NCBI GenBank assembly: GCA_946616365.1
Contig: CAMOIX010000002.1
Coordinates: forward strand, 57,341 to 121,340
Direction of reading: 5' to 3'
Source of the DNA: AC2028 sp002373595
GTDB lineage: Bacteria > Bacillota > Clostridia > Lachnospirales > Lachnospiraceae
DNA: 64,000 bases
The position numbers and the translations under genes are program-made. Below the pieces are notes generated by a model that searched no databases, was not told where the DNA came from, and saw only the letters and a list, made by a program, of their open reading frames with translations. Of this stretch, positions 1-9,682 are shown in pieces (position 1 is the first letter of the stretch; each line of letters begins with the position of its first letter).

Positions 1-245
1 TCCATCTCACGGAGTCTTTCAGCGATGCGATCCTCCATATCAAAAACAAGAGTCGCAGCGCCGGCGCTTTCACCCGTTCTGAGGATTCCCGAAGGCATCT
101 TTCCGCCGAGTGCGAGCATTACCGAATCCACGAGGAGTGATTTGCCCGCTCCCGTTTCTCCGGTAAGGATGTTGAGGCCCGGGCCGAATTCAACCCTTTC
201 CTCACTGATCAGTGCCAGATTTTTTACTTCAAGACTTCTAAGCAT
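1..245 (-). CDS. recN: DNA repair ATPase RecN, N-terminal part (runs off left edge)
   Basis: The visible 81 residues are the N-terminal ATP-binding head of RecN, an SMC-like ATPase acting early in double-strand-break repair. They begin MLRSLEVKNLALI and carry a Walker A motif GETGAGKS at residues 29-36, followed by LLVDSVMLALGGK, typical of RecN. The start is ATG at 243-245, with an AGGAG Shine-Dalgarno just upstream. It is the last gene of the xseA-to-recN cluster, 41 bp after argR, a common order in Firmicutes. The coiled-coil and C-terminal half lie outside the window. The family assignment is firm from motif and context. Confidence 0.93.
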   Translation of the reverse strand, partial: MLRSLEVKNLALISEERVEFGPGLNILTGETGAGKSLLVDSVMLALGGKMPSGILRTGESAGAATLVFDMEDRIAERLREM

Positions 246-290
246 ATATCTCCTATCCGCCTTCTCCCTAAGCGGATGCCAATCTTCTTA

Positions 291-749
291 CTAACGATCC
301 TGCAGCATGATCCTGATGCGTTCCATCAGGCGTCTCGTGTCGGGTGCGGTTCTGACCGCTACCATGATAGTATCGTCTCCCGCGATACATCCGACAACTT
401 CTTCAAATTTCATCGAGTCTATGGCTGCCGCAACCGCCATAGCCATTCCCGATACAGTCTTTATCACGAGGATATTCTGTGCCATATCCATCGATACGAA
501 TCCGTCATGAAGCACACGGATGAATTTCTCTGACATATCTTCTGCGGAGCCTTTGCCCAGAGCGGCATACTTAAATCCTCCGGTCTCGCAGGGAACCTTG
601 GTAAGTCCCAGCTGTCTGATATCACGACTGATCGTAGCCTGCGTAGCATTGAAACCTTCCTTTGTCAGAAGGTCCGAGAGTTCCTCCTGCGTTCCTATGG
701 GTTTCTCACTTATCAGTTTTAAGATACGGTCCTGTCTGTCATGTCTCAT
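291..749 (-). CDS. argR: Arginine repressor ArgR
   Basis: A 152-residue protein of the usual ArgR/AhrC length. The N-terminal winged helix contains ATQATISRDIRQLGL (about 35-49), the DNA-recognition region. The C-terminal hexamerisation and arginine-binding domain has AGDDT at 123-127, where the aspartates bind arginine in the family. It is expected to control arginine metabolism as a hexamer. The best start is ATG at 749, with GGAGAG six bases upstream; an in-frame TTG one codon earlier is less likely. Its ATG overlaps the nadK stop by one base, implying translational coupling. No ARG box was recognised nearby. Confidence 0.95.
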   Translation of the reverse strand: MRHDRQDRILKLISEKPIGTQEELSDLLTKEGFNATQATISRDIRQLGLTKVPCETGGFKYAALGKGSAEDMSEKFIRVLHDGFVSMDMAQNILVIKTVSGMAMAVAAAIDSMKFEEVVGCIAGDDTIMVAVRTAPDTRRLMERIRIMLQDR

Positions 750-1603
750 CAATTCTCTCCGAGTTTTTTGTGAAGTGTCTCTAAGAAGCTTGTCTTTTCG
801 AGTCTTGCAAATTCGGTGATCTTTTCGGATCTGGATATCCTGATACTGTCACCGGTATTTAATATCTTCCTTCCCGCTCCGTCAAAGTTTACTTCAACTT
901 CCTGATTGACGCCCTCTCTTGCCTTGGGGATCTTGATCTCTATAACATCATCCGCAGAGAGTATGATACTCCTATGATTTAATGTGTGCGGGCATATCGG
1001 TGTGAGAGTCAGTATCTTGGCTCCGGGCTCAACTATCGGTCCGCCTGCAGACAGGTTGTATCCGGTCGATCCGGTGGGAGTCGTTACGATGATACCGTCT
1101 GCACGATACTGATTGAGGAACAGTCCGTTGATATATATATCAAAGTTTATAAGTCTTATCGATCCCCGTCTTGCGAGAACTATGTCATTGAGTGCCCAGC
1201 TCTCAAATCCGCCGCCCCCTGCATACTGCATACTTCCTAGGAGCATCATCCTGCTGTCGACAAAGTAATCACCTGCGATGAGTCTGTCCAGAGCCTCTTT
1301 GTAATTATCCTTTTCTATCTCAGTCAGATAACCGACTCTTCCGAGATTAACTCCGGCGATATGAATGTTAAGTTTCTTTACATCTCTCGCAGCCTGCAGC
1401 ACGGTGCCGTCTCCGCCGAGTGCTATGAGCATATCGGTCATTCCCGCAGTCCTTAAGAGTTCCTGATCCTCTTCATCCTCGGATCCGTCGCTTTTATAGA
1501 TATCCGCTTCACAGCCCTTACTTATGAGATAATCCTTTATCTCGTTCGCAACGGCCGCATCGGGATCTTTGTATATATTTGTATATATAAGAAATCTTTT
1601 CAT
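749..1603 (-). CDS. nadK: NAD kinase
   Basis: A 284-residue ATP-dependent NAD kinase, which phosphorylates NAD to NADP in the cytoplasm. The diagnostic GGDG motif is at 63-66 (ALGGDGTVL), the ND pair at 139-140, and the glycine-rich TPTGSTGYNLSAGGP segment at about 175-189. Length is normal. The ATG start overlaps the tlyA stop as ATGA, and its own stop overlaps the argR start, so it sits inside a tightly coupled operon. Nothing unusual was seen. Confidence 0.96.
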   Translation of the reverse strand: MKRFLIYTNIYKDPDAAVANEIKDYLISKGCEADIYKSDGSEDEEDQELLRTAGMTDMLIALGGDGTVLQAARDVKKLNIHIAGVNLGRVGYLTEIEKDNYKEALDRLIAGDYFVDSRMMLLGSMQYAGGGGFESWALNDIVLARRGSIRLINFDIYINGLFLNQYRADGIIVTTPTGSTGYNLSAGGPIVEPGAKILTLTPICPHTLNHRSIILSADDVIEIKIPKAREGVNQEVEVNFDGAGRKILNTGDSIRISRSEKITEFARLEKTSFLETLHKKLGEN

Positions 1604-2469
1604 AATCTTTCGTGAGATTCCCCCACCAGTTTTCTTATCAGGTCTTCGTATCCGTCAGGAAGCCCGGGGACTACAGGTGCGTCACCTTCTTCATCGCCTT
1701 TCGCACTCTCCTGCACCGTCTGCATCTTCGAGGGATTCTTTTCCATGAATATCAGATATTCGATATTTCCTTCAGGTCCCTTGATAGGAGAATAGTCGAG
1801 TCCCTTTATCTCAAATCCTGTCTGCAGTGCAAGTATCACTGTCTTTTCTATTACTTCTCTGTGCACTGACGGTTCCCTGACCACTCCGCCTTTTCCGACT
1901 TTCTCTCTGCCTGCTTCAAACTGAGGCTTGATGAGAGCTACCATCTGCGCTCCGTCTTTCAGCAAGCTATAAGCGGGAGGCAGTATCTTGTCCAGAGATA
2001 TGAATGATACATCCGCACTTGCAAAGTCCGCTTTATCAGGGATGTCTTCCGGAGTGATATATCTGAAATTGGTCTGCTCCATCACGACAACTCTCTCATC
2101 GTTTCTGAGTTTCCATGCGAGCTGGCCTCTTCCCGAGTCCACTGCGTATACTTTCGCCGCACCGTTCTGAAGCATGCAGTCAGTGAATCCTCCGGTGGAC
2201 GAACCTATGTCTATACATACTTTTCCTTCAAGATCCGGATGCCAGACTTCTATAGCCTTTTCGAGTTTAAGGCCGCCTCTGCTCACATACTTAAGTGTCT
2301 CTCCCCTCACCTCTATATCGAGGTCTTCGGGATCTAAGAACGTGCCGGGCTTATCCTCTCTCTGTCCGTTTACAAATACCACACCGGACATGATGATCGC
2401 TTTTGCCTTTTCTCTTGATGGCGCAAGCCCTCTGTTTACAAGTAATATATCAAGTCTTTCTTTTTTCAA
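1600..2469 (-). CDS. tlyA: TlyA-family 2'-O-methyltransferase (16S/23S rRNA)
   Basis: A 289-residue protein with an N-terminal S4 RNA-binding domain (about 3-60) and an FtsJ-like SAM methyltransferase domain. The SAM motif DIGSSTGGFTD is at 87-97, with PQFE further on. The family 2'-O-methylates ribosomal RNA; it was once called a hemolysin. The start appears to be TTG at 2469, immediately after the dxs stop, with no strong Shine-Dalgarno. The C-terminus has an extra acidic, Pro/Gly-rich tail of about 40 residues beyond the methyltransferase fold. It sits between dxs and nadK, as in many Firmicutes. Confidence 0.92.
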   Translation of the reverse strand: MKKERLDILLVNRGLAPSREKAKAIIMSGVVFVNGQREDKPGTFLDPEDLDIEVRGETLKYVSRGGLKLEKAIEVWHPDLEGKVCIDIGSSTGGFTDCMLQNGAAKVYAVDSGRGQLAWKLRNDERVVVMEQTNFRYITPEDIPDKADFASADVSFISLDKILPPAYSLLKDGAQMVALIKPQFEAGREKVGKGGVVREPSVHREVIEKTVILALQTGFEIKGLDYSPIKGPEGNIEYLIFMEKNPSKMQTVQESAKGDEEGDAPVVPGLPDGYEDLIRKLVGESHERL

Positions 2470-2470
2470 T

Positions 2471-4333
2471 TTATATACCCAGCGAAAGTTTCTTTTCTAT
2501 AGATGCCACGATGCCTTCAGGATCCGCGCCGAGAATGCTCCTTAATTTATCAACGCTGCCCTGCGGCACAAACTCATCTCCCATGCTTACGCACAGTATC
2601 TCAGTCGCAGCGTCCATGCTCTTGAGATAATCCGAAACAGCCTCACCGAATCCGCCCGATCTCACATTATCCTCAAGTGTTACGATGAGGTGATGCGATC
2701 TGCATATCTCATCAATACACTCTTTATCAAAGGGCTTTACAAATCTCGCATTTATGATCGAGACATTTTTTCCTTTGGACTTAAGTATCTCTCTTACCTT
2801 AACTGCAGTCTCGTTCATATTGCCGACTGCGAGGAGTGCGATACCCTCTTCTCTTACGATCCACTCCGCTTTGCCGAGCTCTACGGGATCGCGATGATCC
2901 TCAAGTCCGTCATAACTCTCTCCGCGGGGATATCTGACTGCAACAGGTCCGTCAAATGCCACGGCGAATTTCATCATATCCGAAAGTTCCCATTTATTCT
3001 TGGGTGCAAGGATAGTCATATTAGGGATGGATGAGAGGTATGAAAGGTCGAATACACCCTGATGAGTCTCTCCGTCCGCTCCAACGAGTCCGCTCCTGTC
3101 CACTGCAAATACCACATGAAGCTTCTGCAGACATACATCGTGAAGAATCTGATCATAAGCCCTCTGCAGGAACGAAGAATATATAGCGACAACAGGGATA
3201 AATCCTCTCGTTGCCATACCTGCCGCAAATGTTACGGCATGCTGCTCAGCGATACCGACATCGAAAAATCTGTCAGGGAATTTACCTCTGAATCTCTTGA
3301 GTCCTGTCCCTTCAGCCATCGCAGCGGTGATCGCAACTATCTTGGGATTCCTCTCGCCGAGTTTAAACATTACGGTCGAGAATACATCCGTCCATGTAGC
3401 GGAACCGTGCTTGGTGGGCACACCCGTCTCTATATCGAAAGGTCCTGAACCGTGAAATCTTGCAGGATGCCTCTCCGCCGGTCCGAATCCTTTTCCCTTC
3501 TGTGTGATCGCATGTATCAGTACTGCACGTTTAAATCTCTTTGCTTCTCTTATCGCGCGTCTTACCGCATCTATATCATGTCCGTCCACAGGTCCCAGAT
3601 ATACGACACCCATATCCTCAAAGAGCATCCCGGGCATAAGGAGTGATTTGATACTGTTCTTAGCCCTTCTTATCGTCGTGACTATCGGTTTACCGAAAGA
3701 CTTATCTGCGATCCTGTTATATACGCCTTCCTTCAGATCGAGATATCCGTTGGATGTACGGATACTATTTAGATACTTCGGCACACCACCCACATTCTCC
3801 GATATTGACATGTTGTTGTCATTAAGGATGATGATAAGATTGCTGTCGGTCTTTCCTGCGTTGTTAAGCGCTTCGTATGCCATACCGCCGGTGAGGGATC
3901 CATCTCCGATGACAGCCACTATAGTCTCGTCTCCTCCCTCCAAGTCTCTCGCAGCAGCCATTCCGAGCGCCGCAGAGATGGAAGTGGATGAATGTCCGGT
4001 ATCAAATACATCGCAGTCACTCTCGGCCCTCTTCGGGAATCCCGACAATCCGCCGAACTGACGAAGCTTTGAGAATTCATCTTTTCTGCCGGTCAATATC
4101 TTGTGAGTATATGACTGATGTCCGACATCCCATACGATCTTATCCTTAGGAAGATCAAGCTCCAAATGCAGAGCCATAGTAAGCTCAACAACACCGAGGT
4201 TTGCGCCAAGGTGTCCTCCCGTTTTGCTAAGCGACTCTATGAGAAAGGTTCTTATCTCTTCTGCCAGCTCTTTATATTCCGAAGGATCGATATTTTTTAT
4301 ATCCCCGGTTTTTTTGATTTTATCAAGAACCAT
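2471..4333 (-). CDS. dxs: 1-deoxy-D-xylulose-5-phosphate synthase
   Basis: A 620-residue thiamine-diphosphate enzyme that condenses pyruvate and glyceraldehyde-3-phosphate, the first step of the non-mevalonate isoprenoid pathway. Seen are the ThDP/metal motif GDGSLTGG from 143, NDNNMSIS near 171, and the transketolase-type IAEQHAVTFAAGMA with its catalytic Glu. Length matches the family. The ATG overlaps the ispA stop by one base (TAATG), so the two isoprenoid genes are translationally coupled. Confidence 0.97.
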   Translation of the reverse strand: MVLDKIKKTGDIKNIDPSEYKELAEEIRTFLIESLSKTGGHLGANLGVVELTMALHLELDLPKDKIVWDVGHQSYTHKILTGRKDEFSKLRQFGGLSGFPKRAESDCDVFDTGHSSTSISAALGMAAARDLEGGDETIVAVIGDGSLTGGMAYEALNNAGKTDSNLIIILNDNNMSISENVGGVPKYLNSIRTSNGYLDLKEGVYNRIADKSFGKPIVTTIRRAKNSIKSLLMPGMLFEDMGVVYLGPVDGHDIDAVRRAIREAKRFKRAVLIHAITQKGKGFGPAERHPARFHGSGPFDIETGVPTKHGSATWTDVFSTVMFKLGERNPKIVAITAAMAEGTGLKRFRGKFPDRFFDVGIAEQHAVTFAAGMATRGFIPVVAIYSSFLQRAYDQILHDVCLQKLHVVFAVDRSGLVGADGETHQGVFDLSYLSSIPNMTILAPKNKWELSDMMKFAVAFDGPVAVRYPRGESYDGLEDHRDPVELGKAEWIVREEGIALLAVGNMNETAVKVREILKSKGKNVSIINARFVKPFDKECIDEICRSHHLIVTLEDNVRSGGFGEAVSDYLKSMDAATEILCVSMGDEFVPQGSVDKLRSILGADPEGIVASIEKKLSLGI

Positions 4334-5280
4334 TACTTTTCCCTTGTTATCAGACTCTTTATGAGTTCTTCCATAAATTCGTGATTGCCCGGCATCTTTG
4401 CAAGCAGTTCGAGCGTTTCTTTCGAAAGTCTCTCCACTTCTTCTTCCGCCTTTTCAAGCCCGTGGAGCGTTACATATGTCTGCTTTCCGCTCTCCTCATC
4501 GCTGCCGATGGGTTTTCCGAGTATCTTTTCATCGCCCTTCACATCGAGATAATCATCCCTTATCTGGAATGCGAGTCCAAGCTTCCTTCCGATCTGTTCG
4601 AGTCTCTCGAGACTTGCTCCGCCCTCGCCTGCGAGTATTCCTCCTATCAGGAATGCACTCTCTATCATCGCTGAAGTCTTGTTCTCATGTATGAATATCA
4701 GTTCTTCTTCCGTTATCTGCCTTCCGGCTTTCTCGGCCTCGACATCAAGAGTCTGTCCTCCGACCATGCCATAAATACCGGCTTTACGAGCCAGTACAGT
4801 CAGCGCATCCGTACATACTTTAAGTCTCGAATATTCCGTGCCTGCGCTCACTTCTCTTCCGCTGTCGGAAGTAGAGCACATTTCGAATGACTTCGCAGCA
4901 GTCTCAAATGCATAATTAAGGAGGCCGTCTCCTGCGAGTATTCCCATCGCCTCACCGTACATGGACCAGGTGGTGGGCTTGCCGCGTCTTAATCTGTCAT
5001 TATCCATTGCGGGAAGGTCATCATGTACGAGGCTGTAAGTATGGATCATCTCTATCGCAGCCATAAAGGGATCGATGAACTTTCCCTTTCCACCGAGCAT
5101 ACGGAAAGTTTCCTTCATGATGACAGGACGGAGTCTCTTGCCGCCTACCAGCACGGAATAATTCATAGCCTCTATGACAGTAGCCTGATGTCCTTCCGTC
5201 TTGGGCAGATATGACCTGATGATGCTTTCCGCTTCCCCGGTCCTCTTATTCAGTTCGGCTTCAAATACTTCCTTCTCCAT
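4333..5280 (-). CDS. ispA: Polyprenyl (farnesyl/geranylgeranyl) diphosphate synthase
   Basis: A 315-residue class I prenyltransferase making farnesyl (or geranylgeranyl) diphosphate for lipid-carrier and quinone synthesis. The first Asp-rich motif is HDDLPAMDND (86-95), the two-residue-longer form typical of bacterial FPP synthases. The second is RDDYLDVKGD (241-250). A hydrophilic insert near 133-152 is slightly longer than usual. It lies 5 bp downstream of xseB and is coupled to dxs. The exact chain length of the product cannot be read from the sequence. Confidence 0.94.
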   Translation of the reverse strand: MEKEVFEAELNKRTGEAESIIRSYLPKTEGHQATVIEAMNYSVLVGGKRLRPVIMKETFRMLGGKGKFIDPFMAAIEMIHTYSLVHDDLPAMDNDRLRRGKPTTWSMYGEAMGILAGDGLLNYAFETAAKSFEMCSTSDSGREVSAGTEYSRLKVCTDALTVLARKAGIYGMVGGQTLDVEAEKAGRQITEEELIFIHENKTSAMIESAFLIGGILAGEGGASLERLEQIGRKLGLAFQIRDDYLDVKGDEKILGKPIGSDEESGKQTYVTLHGLEKAEEEVERLSKETLELLAKMPGNHEFMEELIKSLITREK

Positions 5281-5285
5281 GAGAT

Positions 5286-5513
5286 CTACTCAAATTCCTC
5301 TGTGCCCATTTCTTCGTTAAGTGCGAGCACTTTCTTTTCAACGGTATCTATCTGGGCTTCACATTTCTTGAGAAGCTCCATTCCTTCACTGTAGAGCTTA
5401 AAAGACTCCTCAAGCGTGATATCGTCATCCTCGAGTTTCTCGGCAGTCTCTCTTAAGAGCTCCATATTTTCTTCAAGTGTGAGTTCTTCGTCTTTATTTT
5501 TCTTTGCTGCCAT
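5286..5513 (-). CDS. xseB: Exodeoxyribonuclease VII small subunit
   Basis: A 75-residue acidic, mostly helical protein with the family pattern (ENMELLRETAEKLEDDDITLEESFKLYSEGMELLKKCE, quoted here only as a pattern of Leu and Glu spacing). It pairs with XseA to form the single-strand-specific exonuclease VII used in repair. The ATG lies 20 bp inside the 3' end of xseA, a typical xseAB overlap. Length and context make the call firm despite the small size. Confidence 0.93.
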   Translation of the reverse strand: MAAKKNKDEELTLEENMELLRETAEKLEDDDITLEESFKLYSEGMELLKKCEAQIDTVEKKVLALNEEMGTEEFE

Positions 5514-6780
5514 CTTCGACCTCCGTTACCTTTGCGCCCAATCTTCCGTCGCTTACATAGATCTTTAGTCCGTCTCCGGTTTTAATATCCTTTACACTTT
5601 TTACAGCTTTTCCTTTTCCATCGGAGATATATGCATACCCTCCCTTGAGCCTGGAGGAAGGCGACAATCCTTTAAGTCTCTCCGCGCAGATCTCCAGTGC
5701 ATGTCTCTTTTCTTTTATCCTGAGGGGCATCGTCCCTTTTAGTCTCCGGGAGATATCACTTATCTCATCCCGCCTTCTGTTTACGATATTGGCCGGGCTG
5801 TATCTCTCCAGGTCTTTTCTCAGGTGCTCGAGTTCATCGTACTTGCGCCTCACAAGAGCCTGCGGAGATCTCCTCTCCAAAGAATCACGCATTGAAGCGA
5901 GTTCATTTTTCTTATCGCGGACGATCCTCTTTATCCTGCTGTCCAGATATTCTCCGTAACCGCTTAATTCATCCAGCAGATCATCCACTTCGGGTACAGC
6001 TATCTCTGCGGCCGCGGACGGTGTCGCAGCTCTCAGGTCTGCCACGAAATCCGCTATCGTAAAGTCCACTTCATGTCCTACCGCTGAAATGATCGGGATA
6101 CTGCAGTCAAATATCGCCTGTGCCACTTCCCTCTCATTGAACGCCCAGAGATCCTCTATGGAGCCTCCTCCGCGTCCTACGATCATCACGTCGCATCCGT
6201 AGGCTTCCAAATCTCTGATGCCGCTTGCTATGGATTCTGCGGCGCCCTCACCCTGTACAGCCGAAGGTCTGACTATTATCTGTATATAAGGATTCCTTCT
6301 CTTTGCTACGGTTATGATATCCCTTACCGCAGCGCCCGTGCCTGCTGTTACTACGCCCAGCACTTTGGGATATGAGGGTATCTCTTTTTTGTACTCCTCG
6401 GCGAACATCCCGAGCTCTGACAGCTCCGCCTTTAATGCTTCGAACTTCTCGTAGAGTTCACCTATTCCGGACTGCTCTATCTTCCTTACGTAGAGCTGAT
6501 ACTTTCCGTCTCTTTCGTATACTTCGACGGACCCTCCGGCAGTGATGCGATCACCCTCTTTGGGCCTTACAGACAGTTTGGCTGCATCGCTTCTCCACAT
6601 CACGCACGCGAGTACGCCCGTCTCATCCTTCAGTGAAAAATAAATATGTCCGGAGGAGTGGAATTTAAGACCGCTTATCTCGCCCTTAACACTAATCGTG
6701 CGAAGCATCTCATCCTGCGCGAACATATTTCTGATATACTTATTTACCTGTCCGACTGTATAAGTAACCGTCGCAGCCAT
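5494..6780 (-). CDS. xseA: Exodeoxyribonuclease VII large subunit
   Basis: A 428-residue protein starting MAATVTYTVGQVNKYIR. An N-terminal OB-fold (about 5-100) includes VKGEISGLKFHSSGHIYFSL. The catalytic domain follows, with GRGGGSIEDLWAFNE and SAVGHEVDFTIADFVADLRA, both hallmarks of XseA, then a coiled-coil stretch that binds XseB. The start chosen is ATG at 6780, one base past the nusB stop; the frame stays open upstream into nusB but that part is not conserved. It forms exonuclease VII with XseB. Confidence 0.96.
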   Translation of the reverse strand: MAATVTYTVGQVNKYIRNMFAQDEMLRTISVKGEISGLKFHSSGHIYFSLKDETGVLACVMWRSDAAKLSVRPKEGDRITAGGSVEVYERDGKYQLYVRKIEQSGIGELYEKFEALKAELSELGMFAEEYKKEIPSYPKVLGVVTAGTGAAVRDIITVAKRRNPYIQIIVRPSAVQGEGAAESIASGIRDLEAYGCDVMIVGRGGGSIEDLWAFNEREVAQAIFDCSIPIISAVGHEVDFTIADFVADLRAATPSAAAEIAVPEVDDLLDELSGYGEYLDSRIKRIVRDKKNELASMRDSLERRSPQALVRRKYDELEHLRKDLERYSPANIVNRRRDEISDISRRLKGTMPLRIKEKRHALEICAERLKGLSPSSRLKGGYAYISDGKGKAVKSVKDIKTGDGLKIYVSDGRLGAKVTEVEDGSKEK

Positions 6781-6781
6781 G

Positions 6782-7252
6782 TCATTCTTTATCCGGGATA
6801 AGTGCATTCTTGACATTGCTGAGTACGGCATTTACAAATCCGCCGGAGTCCGAGCTGCCGTATGATTTAGCCAGCTCAACCGCTTCATTTATAGCGACTC
6901 CTACCGGTATATCATCGTCATATACCATCTCATACACTGCAAGTCTCAGGATGGTAAGCTCCGCATTTCCCATTCTCTGCGTATCCCATCCCGTGGTATT
7001 GTCATTGATGCTCTTGTCTATCTCGGGGATCTTTGCTATTACGCTCTCGCACTTATTCCTGATATACTCTGCATCCTCCTCGGCGAAGAAATCTCCGAAA
7101 GGATCCTCATCAAACTCATGTCCCGCGTCGCCGCCGGATCCGCCGTGCAAAAAGACGTTTATCTGCTCCTCCATATCCTCGGGCGAGAAAAACTGCACCC
7201 TGAACAGGAGCTTGAAAACATTATCCCTGAGTTCTCTTCTGGTCTTTCCCAT
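6782..7252 (-). CDS. nusB: Transcription antitermination factor NusB
   Basis: A 156-residue NusB-fold protein. The N-terminus (TRRELRDNVFKLLFRVQF) and the C-terminal VAINEAVELAKSYGSSDSGGFVNAVL are the conserved ends of the family. NusB acts with NusE and NusG in antitermination of rRNA transcription. Between helices 1 and 2 there is an acidic, Gly/Asp-rich insert (about 35-65) longer than in the B. subtilis protein. It starts right after the Asp23 gene stop, and xseA follows with no gap. Confidence 0.94.
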   Translation of the reverse strand: MGKTRRELRDNVFKLLFRVQFFSPEDMEEQINVFLHGGSGGDAGHEFDEDPFGDFFAEEDAEYIRNKCESVIAKIPEIDKSINDNTTGWDTQRMGNAELTILRLAVYEMVYDDDIPVGVAINEAVELAKSYGSSDSGGFVNAVLSNVKNALIPDKE

Positions 7253-7660
7253 TTATTCCGTCGTTACTCCCGTGATCCTTACATTGACATCACTGACCGT
7301 AAGTCCGGTCATATTCTCAACCGAAGTCTTGACCTTGGACTGGATCATGCGGCTTACAGGCTGGATCTGGCGTCCGTACTCGATAGTTACGGGCACGGTG
7401 ATCTTGACCATATTTCCGAGTATTTCTGACTTTATCGCATTCTTGGTGCCGACTTTGCTCTTAAGCTCACCCTTAAGTCCTGCAGGCTTTACAACGCCCT
7501 CTACCTCGTAGGCAGCCAGAGAAGCGATCATGGATACCACATCATCTGCGATATATACGCTTCCTACATTCTCTGCAGATCCGAGAACCACAGGCTCCTT
7601 CTCTCTTCTGCGGGAAGCGCGCTCACGGGTGGTCTTCTTATCAGTTGTTTTAGCAGGCAT
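7253..7660 (-). CDS. Asp23/Gls24 family envelope stress protein
   Basis: A 135-residue protein with a basic, Lys/Arg-rich N-terminal tail followed by an Asp23/Gls24 domain (from SVYIADDVVSMIASLAAYEVEGV). In Gram-positives these proteins associate with the membrane or envelope stress; in many Clostridia one sits just before nusB, as here. I place the start at ATG 7660 because GGAGGG lies seven bases upstream. The frame extends 24 codons further up into a Cys-rich stretch (CCNCRC), which would give a longer protein if used. A TATAAT at 7741-7746 could be the promoter, but its -35 is poor. Confidence 0.85.
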   Translation of the reverse strand: MPAKTTDKKTTRERASRRREKEPVVLGSAENVGSVYIADDVVSMIASLAAYEVEGVVKPAGLKGELKSKVGTKNAIKSEILGNMVKITVPVTIEYGRQIQPVSRMIQSKVKTSVENMTGLTVSDVNVRITGVTTE

Positions 7661-7774
7661 TTTCTTTCCCTCCGTATATCCTTTACATCTGCAATTGCAG
7701 CATTTATGTTTATTCATCTTACAAAACCGCATATATATTGATTATATAACAAATTATGCATTTTTGATATAGTT

Positions 7775-9682
7775 TTATGCATACAAAGCGACAAAATCCT
7801 TCTCGGGCACGGGCTTTGAGAACAGGTATCCCTGAAGGTAATCAACGCCCAGTTCGTCGAGGAGTTTTGCGTGTTTATCGGTCTCAACGCCCTCAACCAG
7901 TATCCTCTTTCCGGTCTTTCTGATCATCTTGATACTGTTCTCCAGGATGATCCTTCCGCCTTCAGTCTTCTCGGCCTCCCAGAGTATGCTCTTGTCGATC
8001 TTGATGACATCGAAATCAAGCAGGAATATCGACTGCATATTGGAGTACCCGGTTCCGTAATCATCCATCGAGAATCTGAATCCGCTGTTCTTGAAATCCG
8101 TGATGACGCTCTCGAGCATCTTGTAATCATTTGCAGCCACGGACTCGGTTATCTCAAAATTGATCTTGCCCGGATCGATGCCGTATTCATCTACGATCGT
8201 CCTCAGATTCTGGACGAAATCATTCTGTATGCACTGTACGACGGAGAGGTTTACATTTATATGATCCATGCCCAGACTGTCGGGAGTTCCGCTCTTAAGG
8301 AATCTGCACACTTCACGAACAACGAATTCACCCATCTCATTGATAAGACCCGTGCTTTCCGCGATCGGTATGAATTCATCGGGATAGAGATCACCCATCT
8401 GAGTATCATGCAGTCTTATAAGCGCCTCTGCGGCGTAAAGCTCCAATCCTCCCGTCTTGTGAACCGGCTGATAATATACCTCGAAGGTTCCTTCATTCAG
8501 CCCCCTCCTGATGGCATCTTCCACTATCGCCTGTCTGAATACGGATCCGAGTTTTTCACCCTCGTATATCCTGACTCCATCATCTGCGGGCGGAAGTACG
8601 GCATCACCCATGAGTGCAAGCCCCACCAGGCTCCTTATCTCTTCGGGATATTTGGCCATGATGATCGAAGCTTCGACATGGATCTTCTCTTTGCCTACAG
8701 TCACCCCTTCCTCAAGCCTGTTTATAACCGTCTCCGCCAGTCCCCTGGCTATATCGGCATCGGATTCCCTCAGATGGAGCATAAAAGCAGTCGGTGTGAT
8801 CCTGTAAATGTTATACCATGGATGCACTTCCTTTAATGCGTTCGCAACAGATCTTATCAGGTTCGCACCTGCGCCTCCGCGGTATCTGCTGTCCGCAGAG
8901 AGCCGCCTTACGCAGAGAAGATATCCGTTTGCATTCTTCTTTAAGCGCCTCTCTATATCTGCAAAGAGAGCCTTTCTGTTATATACAAATGTTCCTATTT
9001 CTATCCACTCATCTTCGTTTTCGATAGAGAGCATCAGCCCCATCAGTCCTATTGCCTCGGCGAGGAGCTCTATCTTGATCTTAGAGAAAAAGAGCTGTAC
9101 CAAGACACCCGATATGGTGATCATCTGAAAAAAGATGAGCGACGATCTTCTCTTTTTGTTCATTCCGTTCCAGTTAAAGAGAACCGTGACTATACCGACC
9201 GCGAAATAGAAAACTCCGACGACATATATGATCATCTCACCCCAATTTCTCTGCAACTGGCCGGCTTCGTAGTAGTAAACCCAGTTCGTTACAGGATTTC
9301 CGAGGACCAGCACTTCGGATATGACAAAAGGGATCAGGATCAATGTATTCTTGATCTTATTTTCTCTGTGCAGATCATCTACAACCGCGATCATATAATA
9401 ACAGAAAAGCGGAGCAAGCATGGTATGTGTAATGAAGTATCCGAAATGTCCTAAAGCTGCCAGTTTGTTCTCGCTTACCGGCGCTCTCAGATATTCTTCC
9501 GCATAAACCCTGAGTATTATAAATGCGGAGGACAACATGATATCAAGAGCAAGTGCTCTGAACAGCGAATTCTGAGTCTTACCCAATCTGTGACGGAGGA
9601 ATGCAAAGACATAGACTATCAGAGCCGTTGCAAAAGCGGCTATATAGAAAGCTGCTCTGTTAAGCGCGGCAAAGAAAACCAT
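7775..9682 (-). CDS. Membrane-bound EAL-domain protein, probable c-di-GMP phosphodiesterase
   Basis: A 635-residue protein with about seven membrane helices (1-222), a degenerate GGDEF-like domain (about 232-375, where the signature is replaced by RITPTAF) and a C-terminal EAL domain (about 385-635). The EAL domain keeps the active-site signatures: AEALIR (EAL at 419-421), a conserved NFEITES, MDDYGTGYSN, IKIDKS and VEGVET. It should therefore hydrolyse c-di-GMP. It overlaps the upstream paralogue by one base (TAATG) and shares its architecture, implying a tandem duplication. The sensed signal is unknown. Confidence 0.88.
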   Translation of the reverse strand: MVFFAALNRAAFYIAAFATALIVYVFAFLRHRLGKTQNSLFRALALDIMLSSAFIILRVYAEEYLRAPVSENKLAALGHFGYFITHTMLAPLFCYYMIAVVDDLHRENKIKNTLILIPFVISEVLVLGNPVTNWVYYYEAGQLQRNWGEMIIYVVGVFYFAVGIVTVLFNWNGMNKKRRSSLIFFQMITISGVLVQLFFSKIKIELLAEAIGLMGLMLSIENEDEWIEIGTFVYNRKALFADIERRLKKNANGYLLCVRRLSADSRYRGGAGANLIRSVANALKEVHPWYNIYRITPTAFMLHLRESDADIARGLAETVINRLEEGVTVGKEKIHVEASIIMAKYPEEIRSLVGLALMGDAVLPPADDGVRIYEGEKLGSVFRQAIVEDAIRRGLNEGTFEVYYQPVHKTGGLELYAAEALIRLHDTQMGDLYPDEFIPIAESTGLINEMGEFVVREVCRFLKSGTPDSLGMDHINVNLSVVQCIQNDFVQNLRTIVDEYGIDPGKINFEITESVAANDYKMLESVITDFKNSGFRFSMDDYGTGYSNMQSIFLLDFDVIKIDKSILWEAEKTEGGRIILENSIKMIRKTGKRILVEGVETDKHAKLLDELGVDYLQGYLFSKPVPEKDFVALYA